Source: an uncultured Prevotellaceae bacterium (GTDB lineage Bacteria; Bacteroidota; Bacteroidia; Bacteroidales; Bacteroidaceae). From it: a stretch of DNA of 64,000 nucleotides. Shown in pieces: positions 34,428 through 43,324 of the stretch. The notes below the pieces were generated by a model. The model was not told the origin of the DNA, made no database searches, and was given only the letters and a program-made list of their open reading frames with translations. The position numbers were made by a program, and so were the translations under genes. The stretch is taken from the NCBI GenBank assembly GCA_902780635.1, contig CACZGH010000018.1, positions 38,204 through 102,203 of the forward strand, given 5' to 3'. Position 1 is the first letter of the stretch, and each line of letters starts with the position of its first letter.

Positions 34428-34934
34428 ATGCAAAACGACTTTAAACATATTGCCCTATCCATACGCCCAAGGCTCATTTCCTTATGCCGAAGTTTCTTCG
34501 ACCGACAGAAATTGGCCTTCGATGCTGATGACGCTGTCCAGGAGACGCTGTTGCGCTTGTGGCAGATGCGCGACAGACTGGACGACTATCAGAGTCCGGA
34601 AGCGCTGGCTGTTCGCATAGCGAAAAATGTCTGTATAGACATGCTAAAACAAGCGGGCAACAGGCATGACGCATTGGACGAAACACTTTGTGCCTTGGCA
34701 GACACACAGTCCGACCATCAAGCCATCGTACATGACGCGGAAAGGATAGTCGGTTATGCGATGGAAAAGTTGACGGGCACCCAACGAAGGATGCTCATCA
34801 TGAGGAGCGAGGGCATGACGCTCAAGGAAATAGCCGCTGCCTGCAGTGTGACACCAGACAGTGCTAAGACTATGATTTGCGCTGCCAGAAAGCAATTGAT
34901 GCAAACATTAAACATGAGGAGGAAAAAGAAATGA
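34428..34934 (+). CDS. ECF-type RNA polymerase sigma factor
   Basis: A 168-residue sigma-70 family factor: region 2 spans about residues 10-75 (FDADDAVQETLLRLWQMRDRL, VRIAKNVCIDMLK) and region 4 about 105-160 (LTGTQRRMLIMRSEGMTLKE, CSVTPDSAKTMICAARKQL). It is the first gene of a three-gene operon; its stop overlaps the next start. The 322-base gap upstream (34107-34427) holds no gene; the hydrolase promoter is probably near 34191-34198 on the minus strand (TAACTTTG). Confidence 0.9.
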   Translation: MQNDFKHIALSIRPRLISLCRSFFDRQKLAFDADDAVQETLLRLWQMRDRLDDYQSPEALAVRIAKNVCIDMLKQAGNRHDALDETLCALADTQSDHQAIVHDAERIVGYAMEKLTGTQRRMLIMRSEGMTLKEIAAACSVTPDSAKTMICAARKQLMQTLNMRRKKK

Positions 34935-35722
34935 CAGACATGAACGACAAGGCGAAACGGCTGGAACTGGTCCAACGTTTTCTCAACGCCGAAACGACCA
35001 TCGAGGAGGAACAACTCCTGCTGGATTACTATACACATACGGAAGAAAAACTAAGTCCTGAAGAGGAGGACGTGAGACTGCTTCTGATGGCCACTAATGC
35101 CCATTCGCATCAAGAAGAACTCTCTATCCAGAAAGAGAAAGAGTTTGACCAATTGATGCAGCCCTTCTATCAACAAGATAAGAAGCCTCGGAGCCGTAGC
35201 CAGTGGCTGTATCCTGTCTTCGGTGCCGTGGCTGCCAGCCTATTATTGCTGCTGTTGCTCCATCATCCAACAGCAGATACAGAACAGACAAAGGTGACGC
35301 ACCAGTTGGCCGAAAAACAGACAACACGCGAGTTGGTCCAAAAGCAGCCTACACAACAACCATCTCCTTCCAAAGAAAAAGATAGTTCACCAGTGGAAAA
35401 GTTGACTCCTGAAACCTCAGAGGTGAAGTTGAGCCCCGAGCCCCCCAAACAACTTGCCCGACATCATGAGAAGGCAGAACAGGAAACCCCTGTACCTGAC
35501 ACATTGGGCAATGGGATATGGAAGAGTGAGAAGAATGTGCTGACCGCTCTGAAAATGTTGGCTGATTGTGAGGCAACTATCCAACGCGAAGAGCAGGAAA
35601 TGCGCAACGACATCATCCAAGCCACGTTTCGTGCCACACCGCAGCCAGCAGGTGTGCGTCTTGTGAGCAACGAAGCTGGCGACTATGAAGTGATAGACCC
35701 TAAAAACATTATCGACATATAA
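34931..35722 (+). CDS. Membrane protein, candidate anti-sigma factor (operon 1)
   Basis: A 263-residue protein with a helical cytosolic N-terminal part (about residues 1-90, with a KRLELVQRFLNAETTIEEEQ bundle-like start), one membrane segment (LYPVFGAVAASLLLLLLLHH) and a long Thr/Gln/Pro/Lys-rich outer part. That layout plus the ATGA overlap with the sigma gene suggests an anti-sigma factor. No zinc anti-sigma HxxxCxxC motif is seen. The start at 34931 is chosen for the overlap; the frame is open upstream to 34877. Confidence 0.7.
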   Translation: MTDMNDKAKRLELVQRFLNAETTIEEEQLLLDYYTHTEEKLSPEEEDVRLLLMATNAHSHQEELSIQKEKEFDQLMQPFYQQDKKPRSRSQWLYPVFGAVAASLLLLLLLHHPTADTEQTKVTHQLAEKQTTRELVQKQPTQQPSPSKEKDSSPVEKLTPETSEVKLSPEPPKQLARHHEKAEQETPVPDTLGNGIWKSEKNVLTALKMLADCEATIQREEQEMRNDIIQATFRATPQPAGVRLVSNEAGDYEVIDPKNIIDI

Positions 35723-35733
35723 ACCATACCGTC

Positions 35734-36789
35734 ATGAAACGAAAAAACATCTTCATCACCACCTTGTTCCTGTTGTCCTTCTCATCAACAGCCATGGCAC
35801 AAGAGCAGATCAAAGATTTGTTCCAGGAAATAGGCCAATGTGCCGGTGTCACCCATATAGGTGAGCAGAAAGCGTCGAGTACAGACTCGGCAGGTATCAC
35901 CAGCGAGAGCTGTATCACTATCATCAAAGTAAAGAAAGCTGATTTCCCAGCTCTTTTCAATCGGCTGAAAGAGACTTTCGACAGCGAAAGCAACCATGCC
36001 TCTATGCTGTACACCCATACAGGCGACAATGAGAACAATGGCTCTGACACTGGTTTCAGTATGAGTCCACGTCAACAGTGGAGCATCTGGAGAGATGGCG
36101 CCTCACCCATCCTTGTGGGCAGTGTCAAGAACAGCAACTATCTCATGGCCAATTTTGACGACCGTGACCACCCTGGCTATCGCACATGCTACGTTGTGGA
36201 ATGGAGTGACACCGATGACCCTGACGAACGTATGACGAAACTCATTTATGTCTATGGTCATAAACCCGCCATGCAAACGAACAGTCAACTCATTAACTAT
36301 CAGGGTACAGCGACATGGCCAGGTGATTTGAAAATCCTTACGGGACGATCCTCAAACTTACTGACCCCAGACAGTCTGAAACAATGGCTTCTGGATCGAA
36401 GAAGCCTGCGCGATAGCCTTTTCACCATGAAAATGGAGACCCTCGAACCTCTTTTGGGCAAGACACGAGACATACCTCTCAACGGAGACCTGACAGAGTG
36501 GATGAATAAGGCAATGAACAATGTGAAGCACCTAAGCAGCAGTGACTGGCACCGTGTCTTCGGACTTCTCACCCAACAGATGATAGACCGAGCCGACAAA
36601 AAATCGTCAGAAGACCAAGTAGTGGCAGCTGGTATCATCCTTGACCTCTGCAAGAACGCCAGTCAGTTGGATGCTGATGAGCGGCAAGTCAGTGCCCGTC
36701 GGTTGGAACAGGTGGCTGCTACGTTGAAAAGTAATCCTTATGTCCATGACTTGCTGATGCTGGGCGCAAAGAAACTGAGACAGAAATAA
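35734..36789 (+). CDS. Exported protein of unknown function, sigma operon 1
   Basis: No family recognised. A signal peptide ends at TAMAQ, and the C-terminal 150 residues look helical (LTQQMIDRADKKSSEDQVVAAG, LEQVAATLKSNPYVHDL). The first part includes ITIIKVKKADFPALFNRLKE, resembling DUF4252-like exported proteins. It follows the candidate anti-sigma gene by 11 bases. It occupies the same place as the TlpA-like gene of the second sigma operon but is not similar to it. Confidence 0.65.
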   Translation: MKRKNIFITTLFLLSFSSTAMAQEQIKDLFQEIGQCAGVTHIGEQKASSTDSAGITSESCITIIKVKKADFPALFNRLKETFDSESNHASMLYTHTGDNENNGSDTGFSMSPRQQWSIWRDGASPILVGSVKNSNYLMANFDDRDHPGYRTCYVVEWSDTDDPDERMTKLIYVYGHKPAMQTNSQLINYQGTATWPGDLKILTGRSSNLLTPDSLKQWLLDRRSLRDSLFTMKMETLEPLLGKTRDIPLNGDLTEWMNKAMNNVKHLSSSDWHRVFGLLTQQMIDRADKKSSEDQVVAAGIILDLCKNASQLDADERQVSARRLEQVAATLKSNPYVHDLLMLGAKKLRQK

Positions 36790-36793
36790 AATG

Positions 36794-36946
36794 ACTCAAC
36801 TTCCGCAAGTTGAGAGGAGTTAAGAAGTTAAAGGAGTTAAGGAGTTAAGCCATTACATCTGATGGCTAAAGAGAGACAGCCTACGATTCATTTGGCTTAA
36901 CTCCTTAGCGAAGCTGCAAGTTGAGTACTTGCGAAACTTGAATAGA
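36794..36946. repeat. CTCAACTT/GGAGTTAA intergenic repeat, copy A
   Basis: Starts with the palindrome CTCAACTT-CCGC-AAGTTGAG, continues with AGGAGTTAAG heptamers, GCCATTACAT, GATGGCTAAAGAGAGACA, CCTACGATTCATTTGGCTTA, and ends with CAAGTTGAGTACTTGCGAAACTTGAAT. Nearly the same series is at 38857-39044. Confidence 0.8.
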
Positions 36947-36993
36947 ATGATAATATGACACCATTAAAACTCTCTCACTAATGGGTCATTCAT

Positions 36994-37034
36994 GAGTAGC
37001 TTCGGCGTGATGCCGAGGCTACTCTTTGTCTTTT
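36994..37034 (+). terminator. Terminator-like hairpin after sigma operon 1
   Basis: GAGTAGCTTCGGC (36994-37006) pairs with GCCGAGGCTACTC (37012-37024), one mismatch, then TTTGTCTTTTA. It could end transcription from the sigma operon, though repeat copy A lies between. Confidence 0.65.
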
Positions 37035-37147
37035 ATCTGTTGAAAGAAAGAACGTCGACAGGGCATCATTGCGAATAGTTAACAGCGAAACGCTCATCCC
37101 CGACAAGTTGAGCATGGCGAAACTTGAATGTTTTAACTATAAAATAG

Positions 37148-37177
37148 TTGTATTTTAAACGGTTATTTGTAAATTTG
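37148..37177 (+). promoter_or_regulatory. Bacteroides-type promoter for the cyclophilin gene
   Basis: TTG (37148-37150), 19 bases, TAAATTTG (37170-37177). It lies 44 bases upstream of the cyclophilin start. Confidence 0.65.
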
Positions 37178-37220
37178 CAGCCACAAGGCTCAAATAAGAA
37201 AATTGAAAAATAACATTGAT

Positions 37221-37949
37221 ATGAAAGTAAAAATACAGACTATGTTGGGCGACATCGTAGTTCGCCTGTACGACGAGACCCCTCTTCATCGTGACAATTT
37301 CATAAAACTGGTAAAGGAGGGCTATTATGACGGAACGCTGTTCCACAGGGTTATCAAAGATTTTATGATACAGGGAGGTGACCCCGACTCCAAGGGAGCT
37401 CCCGCAGGAAAGATGCTCGGTGTGGGTGGCCCTTCCTATACCATCGAGGCGGAGATCAAAGACACCCTGTTTCATAAGCGGGGTGCATTGGCTGCTGCCA
37501 GACAGGGAGACCAGGTGAATCCTGAGCGCAGGAGCAGTGGTTCACAGTTCTATATCGTCTGGGGGCAGGTCTATAGTGAAGGGCAGTTGCGTCAGTTTTC
37601 CAAACAGTTGCGGATGCAGCGTGTACAGGAAACCTTCAACGCCCTTGCCGCCGAGCACCGCTCTGAAATCATGCAGATGCGCAAGGATCGCAACCGCACC
37701 GGACTTCAGGAGTTGCAGGATCAGCTGATTGCTGAAGCAGAGAAACGTGTCGGCCATGTAGGTCTTACCGACCAGCAAATGCAGGTCTACTCCACGGTAG
37801 GTGGCACTCCCCATCTTGACGGGCAATACACCGTGTTTGGAGAGGTGGAGGAAGGCCTGGATGTGGTGGAGATGATTCAGGGCACCGCTACCGGGCGTGG
37901 TGACAGACCTGTTGAAGACATAGAAATGAGGGTTTCTGTTATCGAATAA
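37221..37949 (+). CDS. Cyclophilin-type peptidyl-prolyl cis-trans isomerase
   Basis: A 242-residue cytosolic isomerase, no signal peptide with the ATG at 37221 (a TTG at 37203 is unlikely). Conserved parts are VKIQTMLGDIVVRLYDETPLHR, YYDGTLFHRVIKDFMIQGGDP, RRSSGSQFYIVWGQ and LDGQYTVFGEVEEGLDVVEMI. An insert of about 60 residues (YSEGQLRQFSKQLRMQRVQE onward) splits the core, as in several Bacteroidales cyclophilins. It catalyses prolyl isomerisation. The DUF169 gene follows 7 bases later. Confidence 0.92.
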   Translation: MKVKIQTMLGDIVVRLYDETPLHRDNFIKLVKEGYYDGTLFHRVIKDFMIQGGDPDSKGAPAGKMLGVGGPSYTIEAEIKDTLFHKRGALAAARQGDQVNPERRSSGSQFYIVWGQVYSEGQLRQFSKQLRMQRVQETFNALAAEHRSEIMQMRKDRNRTGLQELQDQLIAEAEKRVGHVGLTDQQMQVYSTVGGTPHLDGQYTVFGEVEEGLDVVEMIQGTATGRGDRPVEDIEMRVSVIE

Positions 37950-37956
37950 TAAGAAT

Positions 37957-38673
37957 ATGGAGATACACGAATTCATCAGCCATTTCCGGGAGGCTTTTGG
38001 GTCTAAGGCCCAATTGCCCCTGTTGTTTGGATACAGCGACCAACCTGTTGCCCAGACGGAAAGAATCGGTGGGTGTTTCTTCAAGGGTCTGCAAGCGGCC
38101 AGAGAGGGCACGCCCGTCAGTCTCAGTGTGGATGTGATCGGCTGTGGCGGCGGCAAACTCTATACCGGTTTTTCTGACATGCCAGAAAGAGTGCCCGGTT
38201 TCGTTTCGTTGAAGGAGAGATACAAGAAAACGCCTGAGATGGTGGTCGACTATGTTCAGGGTCTTGGGATGCGGAGAGCGGAAAAGCCATATTTGAACTT
38301 TGTCAGGATCGACAAGGCGGAGTCGTTTGATGGTACGGAAGGTGTATTGTTTTATGCTACGCCCGACATGTTGTCGGGTTTGTGCGGTTGGGCTTTTTAC
38401 GACAACAACGAGCCCGATGCTGTCGTGTCACTTTTCGGTTCTGGGTGTAGCACAGTGGTTTCAATGACGGTAGTGGAGAATGAGCGACGTGGCCATCGCT
38501 GCTTCCTAGGACTATTTGACCCTTCTGTTCGTCCATTTGTTGGCAAAAATGAGTTGGGCTTCACCGTCCCTTTCAGCCGTTTCGTCCCGATGATGGACAG
38601 TATGAGAGACTGCTTCCTGTTTGGCACGCATGCCTGGGAGAAGATGAAGAGGAGATTGGAGGAGACAGACTAA
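37957..38673 (+). CDS. DUF169 family protein
   Basis: A 238-residue cytosolic protein matching DUF169 (GGCFFKGLQAAREG, SVDVIGCGGGKLYTGF, LCGWAFYDNNEPDAVVSLFGSGCSTVV). Several conserved cysteines (in CGGG, GSGCS and LCGW) suggest metal or cluster binding, but the function of the family is not established. It is probably co-transcribed with the cyclophilin. Confidence 0.8.
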   Translation: MEIHEFISHFREAFGSKAQLPLLFGYSDQPVAQTERIGGCFFKGLQAAREGTPVSLSVDVIGCGGGKLYTGFSDMPERVPGFVSLKERYKKTPEMVVDYVQGLGMRRAEKPYLNFVRIDKAESFDGTEGVLFYATPDMLSGLCGWAFYDNNEPDAVVSLFGSGCSTVVSMTVVENERRGHRCFLGLFDPSVRPFVGKNELGFTVPFSRFVPMMDSMRDCFLFGTHAWEKMKRRLEETD

Positions 38674-38764
38674 AAACTTTTTCAAGTTTTGGGAGTAGGG
38701 TGGTCAATACCACGGGTCATTTTTCTCACGATATTTCGAATTATATAATTCTTCTCACCAAAAT

Positions 38765-38835
38765 GGCCTGAAAGGCCAACAGATGTTAGCCCAGGGCAAC
38801 GCCCTGGGCTAATTGCTCACAGACCTTTCAGGCCG
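38765..38835. repeat. REP-like palindromic intergenic element, copy 2
   Basis: GGCCTGAAAGGCCAA and the imperfect ACCTTTCAGGCC arm flank a TTAGCCCAGGGCAACGCCCT / GGGCTAATTGCTC core. It is the short form of the element at 32773-32965, without the central hairpin. Confidence 0.8.
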
Positions 38836-38856
38836 ACGGAATAAAAATAAGTTTGA

Positions 38857-39044
38857 CTCAACTTTAGCAAGTTGAGAGAAGTTAAGAAGTTAAAGGAGTT
38901 AAGGAGTTAAGGAGTTAAGCCATTACATCCTGATGGCTAAAGAGAGACAACCTACGATTCATTTGGCTTAACTCCTTAGCGAAGCGATAACTACTTAACT
39001 CCTTAACTACCTGCAAGTTGGGTACTTTCGAAACTTGAATTATT
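38857..39044. repeat. CTCAACTT/GGAGTTAA intergenic repeat, copy B
   Basis: Has the same ordered parts as copy A (36794-36946) with one extra GGAGTTAA unit and a longer TAACTACTTAACTCC stretch near the end. It sits directly upstream of the second sigma operon, as copy A sits downstream of the first. Confidence 0.8.
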
Positions 39045-39180
39045 AAAAAAAGTTTGCACCTGCTTGATGATGAGTTGTCAAACAGACTTGAGATAAAAAC
39101 AAAAAAAACAATAAAAATCGGTTGGTCGATTATATATTTTTGCAAGAAATGGTAATATATAAGTAGAAAACATCAAACGA

Positions 39181-39780
39181 ATGGAAACAATAACAGGCCA
39201 TACATCCAAAGCCATACAAGAGGAGACGCTGCTCATACGCCGCATCCTTGACGGACAGACCGAACTGTACCGTCAACTTGCAGGCCGCTATGCTGGGCAG
39301 GTGCTGCGGATGGTGGCACGCCTGATTCCTTCGCCAGAAGAAGCTGAGGAGGCGACGCAGGATACACTGCTGGAAGCCTTCCGGAGCCTTGCCCGTTTCG
39401 ATGCGCGACTAGCCAGTTTTCAGACCTGGCTCATGCGCATAGCCTACCACACCGCACTGAAACATTATCGACAACATCACCGGCATGTCGCCCTCGTCGA
39501 AGTGGAACAGGATTGGCTTGCCAACATCCCAGACGAAGAAGCCGACGACCTGCTGGACGACACCTCTGCCGACCGTGTTGCACTCATGGAGAGAGCCATC
39601 GACACGCTGAAGCCCGCCGACCAGATGCTGCTCAACCTCTACTACTTTGACGACCGTCCGATTCGGGAGATCGCCTGCATCATGGAGCATGAGGAGAGTT
39701 ATCTCCGCTCTCGCCTGCAATGGATACGGAAAAGACTCGCTATCACCATCAAAACCCTCGAAAGCAATGAAGAACAATGA
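39181..39780 (+). CDS. ECF-type RNA polymerase sigma factor
   Basis: A 199-residue sigma factor with region 2 (PSPEEAEEATQDTLLEAFRS, SFQTWLMRIAYHTALKHYR) and region 4 (LKPADQMLLNLYYFDDRPIRE, MEHEESYLRSRLQWIRKRL). It is not a close copy of the factor at 34428 but heads the same gene order. A TATTTTTG (39135-39142) upstream may be its -7 box; I see no good -33. The 38674-39180 gap otherwise holds repeats. Confidence 0.92.
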   Translation: METITGHTSKAIQEETLLIRRILDGQTELYRQLAGRYAGQVLRMVARLIPSPEEAEEATQDTLLEAFRSLARFDARLASFQTWLMRIAYHTALKHYRQHHRHVALVEVEQDWLANIPDEEADDLLDDTSADRVALMERAIDTLKPADQMLLNLYYFDDRPIREIACIMEHEESYLRSRLQWIRKRLAITIKTLESNEEQ

Positions 39781-40432
39781 GATAAACAAAGACCGAGGCC
39801 TTCGTCTCGTCCTGCAACACAGGAACGAGGCCGCCGAAAAGATGACACTGTCGGAGGACTTCACCGAGCGCCTGATGCAGCGCATTAAGCCAAAGAAGGT
39901 GCAGCCCAAGCGCCGTCTTGTGTGGCTCTACACTGCCATTGGTGCCATTGCTGCCTGTATCTTGCTTTTGCTGACACTCTACTACAAACACGACCATGTG
40001 GACACAGGGAAAGGGACTGTCATAGCACAGCAGACGGAGCAGCATGAGCAGTCAAACAAAGCAGATTCACCGAGTCTTGATGAAAATAGTCCAAGCCAGC
40101 CGACCGAACAGCAGGAAATCTTTGTGAAAACGAAAGAGGGAGAACTTCAGCCGATGATTGCACCGGAAAAGATAAGTGAAGAGAAAGCTCACACGACTTC
40201 AACCGGCATTCCGACAACCGATAGTTTAGATTATTATATTGACAAAATAGAACGCGAACTGACCCAAGTGGATGAAAGTCTCTATATCGAGCGGATGAAC
40301 AAAATCATACGTGCTGACGTGCGGCTGCAGCGTATCGTCAACAGCTATATCCTGCACACCCTCGACGAGGAAGGGCGCCCACAAACAGCAGACAATATGT
40401 ATAACCTAAAAACAGAGCAAGATGAAAAATAG
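39767..40432 (+). CDS. Membrane protein, candidate anti-sigma factor (operon 2)
   Basis: A 221-residue protein with a basic cytosolic N-terminal part (about 55 residues, containing KMTLSEDFTERLMQRIKPKK), one membrane segment (LYTAIGAIAACILLLLTLYY) and a Gln/Glu/Ser-rich outer region. The layout matches the second gene of the other sigma operon and of Bacteroidales anti-sigma factors. The ATG at 39767 overlaps the sigma gene by 14 bases; a longer frame to 39647 is unlikely. It overlaps the next gene by 11 bases. Confidence 0.72.
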   Translation: MKNNEINKDRGLRLVLQHRNEAAEKMTLSEDFTERLMQRIKPKKVQPKRRLVWLYTAIGAIAACILLLLTLYYKHDHVDTGKGTVIAQQTEQHEQSNKADSPSLDENSPSQPTEQQEIFVKTKEGELQPMIAPEKISEEKAHTTSTGIPTTDSLDYYIDKIERELTQVDESLYIERMNKIIRADVRLQRIVNSYILHTLDEEGRPQTADNMYNLKTEQDEK

Positions 40433-42407
40433 ACATATTTTAGCTATCGCAATCATACTGATGGCCATTACAAGCAGCGCACAGCCAACACCCCAGAACA
40501 ACATACGGGAAAAGTTGAAAGCCTTTGTGGAATCAAAGGAATACAACGTGCAAAAACTCAGTTATTCCAAAGATGGGTTCAATGTCTATCTGTTTGCGCA
40601 GCAATTTGCCATGGACGGAGCGTTGCCCAGCGATTTTCACGGTCCCTTGTTCACTCCTCGGATGTTTGACTTGGAGGGGACCTGTAGGACAGAGGCCATC
40701 AATGCCAAGACCCTTTATATCCATGATGCAAGCGACGGCGACTCACCCCTGCCGGGTGTCAAGTTCCAATACAAGATTGATGACCTCCATCCGATGATTC
40801 ACTCTATAGACTTCGACCTCAACAAAAATATCCGCCTCATTTCTTTTGAAGAACCTGACGGGAAAATCTATGCCCTCCTGCTCATGTGGGATCAGACCAT
40901 CGACCCGGACAAAAGCATCGGTAATACGTTTTTGATGGACGGAATGGTATACGAAATCAGCGGATGGAAGTTGGACGACAGACCTTTCATCGCTTACCAT
41001 AAGCCCAAGGCAGCAGAATCTGAAGGGATGACTTTTGACGCTCAAATCAAGTATGACACCACACCCGATGCGATGACCGTCGACGTGTTCATGGCCAAGG
41101 TGAAGCGCACCTGTGAGATATTCCAACGTGAGACCCCACAAGGTCAGATGGCTGCAGGGGTGGTTCTCAACAAGACGTGCAACGCGTTTGCTGGTCAACT
41201 CACCCAGCAGCAATATTTCGACCTGTTGGGTTGCATCCAACCTTTGGTGGACAACGAAAAGAATGAAAACTTGAAGAGCATCCTCGCCTATTCCTGCTAT
41301 TTGATTTACAAGAAGAGCGAGATCTACGAGGGGGACAGAGACACAGATGTCACCCACGCATCGTCAGGAACCTCAGAAATCACCACTTCGCAGGTGTCGA
41401 AGACCATCGTTTACAACAGCATGCTGATGAACGAGTTGGTGGAGAAAGATATGGTGGAGTGCCAGATATCCGGTACTGCCCCGTTGACAGGAAAGGAGGT
41501 TTCTGTAAGGCGCAATGTGACTTTGGAGCAAATGGGCTCGTGCCCTGTTGTCGAAGGCAAGTTCTCCTTTACCTGCAAATTGCCCAAGAACGAGATTTGT
41601 CAGATGTTTCTCGACAATCGAGATTACGTCTTCTTCTATACCGATGGCAAGCCCATCATTGCAGATATGGAGAAACAGACGGTGAAAAGTGAAAAGTCTA
41701 GTCAGAAAATCAATGATTTCTTGCAGTTGGCAGAGCGTGAACGACTAGCTGAGCTTCATGAGCGTGACAGTCTGAAAAAAGCAAAAATCAACCACCAACG
41801 TGGCGAACGGCTTCTCAAGGCTGTTCGTGAGAGTCGTGACAATATCCTCTCCGCATTCGCGCTCAGTCAGGTTTATACGGAAATGAGCTATGAGGAACTA
41901 AAACCCTATCTGAACGATGACTATGCCTTCTCTCATCACATCCTTCTGTCGCCGATGCGTGAATACATGGAAGGACTAGAGAAACGCAAGCCAGGCACTC
42001 CCTACGTCAACCTTGAACTGACAGACACGAAGGGCCGACCGCATCTGCTAAGCGAATACATTGGTAAGGGGTATGTCGTTCTGCATTTCTGGCATGGTTT
42101 AGGCGGTTATGGTTATCAGATCCTTCCGTCCATGAAAACGTTGTACGACACATACCATTCACGAGGCGTGGAGTTCATTACCCTGGCCTTCGGTTTCGGA
42201 GTGCAAGGATGGCGGAATGAGGTAGCGCAGCGTCAACTGCCCTGGCCGCAGTTGATGCCCGATCCGGACACCAATCAGCGATACGCTGCCGCTGCCTATG
42301 GCATCCGCTCTTATCCAGAGTTGATCGTCATTAATTCCAAAGGAACGATTGTTGCTTGTCCTCGGAACGTGGAAGAACTCAGTTCTCTACTTGGCAAGTT
42401 GAAATAA
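40422..42407 (+). CDS. Exported TlpA-like thioredoxin-fold protein lacking the redox cysteines
   Basis: A 661-residue exported protein (signal ending at TSSAQ). The first about 350 residues resemble the helical/DUF4252-like part of exported proteins of this kind. A middle segment (DMVECQISGTAPLTGKEVSV, ICQMFLDNRDYVFFYTDGKP) is like the DUF4369 domain. The last 150 residues are a TlpA/AhpC thioredoxin fold (VNLELTDTKGRPHLLSEYIG, VVLHFWHGLGGYG, GIRSYPELIVINSKG). The usual WCxxC is replaced by WHGLGGYG, so disulfide chemistry is unlikely. It is third in the sigma / anti-sigma operon. Confidence 0.78.
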   Translation: MKNRHILAIAIILMAITSSAQPTPQNNIREKLKAFVESKEYNVQKLSYSKDGFNVYLFAQQFAMDGALPSDFHGPLFTPRMFDLEGTCRTEAINAKTLYIHDASDGDSPLPGVKFQYKIDDLHPMIHSIDFDLNKNIRLISFEEPDGKIYALLLMWDQTIDPDKSIGNTFLMDGMVYEISGWKLDDRPFIAYHKPKAAESEGMTFDAQIKYDTTPDAMTVDVFMAKVKRTCEIFQRETPQGQMAAGVVLNKTCNAFAGQLTQQQYFDLLGCIQPLVDNEKNENLKSILAYSCYLIYKKSEIYEGDRDTDVTHASSGTSEITTSQVSKTIVYNSMLMNELVEKDMVECQISGTAPLTGKEVSVRRNVTLEQMGSCPVVEGKFSFTCKLPKNEICQMFLDNRDYVFFYTDGKPIIADMEKQTVKSEKSSQKINDFLQLAERERLAELHERDSLKKAKINHQRGERLLKAVRESRDNILSAFALSQVYTEMSYEELKPYLNDDYAFSHHILLSPMREYMEGLEKRKPGTPYVNLELTDTKGRPHLLSEYIGKGYVVLHFWHGLGGYGYQILPSMKTLYDTYHSRGVEFITLAFGFGVQGWRNEVAQRQLPWPQLMPDPDTNQRYAAAAYGIRSYPELIVINSKGTIVACPRNVEELSSLLGKLK

Positions 42408-42443
42408 CATTGTTTGATTTTGATTCATAAGTACCCGGGACAT

Positions 42444-42478
42444 GGCATGGGCGCAGTGATTGCAGCCCATGCCTTTGC
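42444..42478 (+). terminator. Terminator-like hairpin after sigma operon 2
   Basis: GGCATGGGC (42444-42452) pairs perfectly with GCCCATGCC (42465-42473), loop GCAGTGATTGCA, followed by TTTGCCT. The T-run is weak. Confidence 0.6.
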
Positions 42479-42610
42479 CTATAACACCTTCGTTATATCA
42501 AAATTGATGAGAAATGGTAAGCAATGATAGGAAAAAAAGAAAACCCTTTGGTGCAAGATTTTCGTTTTGTGGCGTTTATATAGACAGAAACTAGCTGACA
42601 AAAAAATACA

Positions 42611-43105
42611 ATGAAAACAATGAAGATCTGGAGAAAGACACGAAAGATTGAAAGCCATGCAAGCCGATTTGCAAATGGCCGTTTGAGTGTGATGGGTGCT
42701 ATTTTCTTTGTGGTGCTCGCTACCGTAACCCTTGCTTCTTGCAGCATTGAAGAACCCGACGGGAAGTGGGATTCTATGGTTTGGTTAGCCGACACGCCTA
42801 ATCAGATAACTGATGGCGTCATCAACGTTTCTGCAAATGGATGCGAGATGACCTTCTCTTGTCGGAACTATTCATCACCATGGATTGAAAATGCCGAATT
42901 TGCAGGTGAGTACTATTATCCACCTCGTGAGGGGAACAACTATCATACGGTCACAACAGATTGGTTTTATGCTGAGATGATAGGGAACAAACTTAAGGTG
43001 ACTTTTGAACGCAATGAAACGACCACGGAAAGGCCGATTGTCCTGACGGTCACAGCTGGCGACATTTTCTACACCTTTAAGTTCAAACAATTCGCAAACA
43101 GATAG
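42611..43105 (+). CDS. Small predicted lipoprotein of unknown function
   Basis: A 164-residue protein with a positively charged 27-residue N-terminal extension before a hydrophobic segment ending in a lipobox (VTLASC). An ATG just inside the hydrophobic part (GAIFFVV) could be the true start. The mature part has strand-rich sequence (VINVSANGCEMTFSCRNYSS, RPIVLTVTAGDIFYTFKFKQ) recalling a BACON-like Ig domain. No function assigned. Confidence 0.6.
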   Translation: MKTMKIWRKTRKIESHASRFANGRLSVMGAIFFVVLATVTLASCSIEEPDGKWDSMVWLADTPNQITDGVINVSANGCEMTFSCRNYSSPWIENAEFAGEYYYPPREGNNYHTVTTDWFYAEMIGNKLKVTFERNETTTERPIVLTVTAGDIFYTFKFKQFANR

Positions 43106-43324
43106 GACTGGAGATGAATTTCAAGAAAGTGAAGAATTGAAAGATCTTTCCTCTTTTGTTGGAAAATCGTAGAATTCTTACATTTTCTTGGAATTCATAC
43201 AATAATTTGAGGACTGATTTTAAGAATAATGACAGGTGAAGGCCACAATGTGGAGATGATTTTGTAATTTTGCAAATAGTTTGTGGCCTTGGAACATTTA
43301 TCATCTCTTAACAAAAACACAAAA

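Noticed and set aside
36794-39044. A CRISPR-like array in the heptamer tracts
   Set aside because: The units are 7-8 bases with no spacers of constant length and no cas genes.
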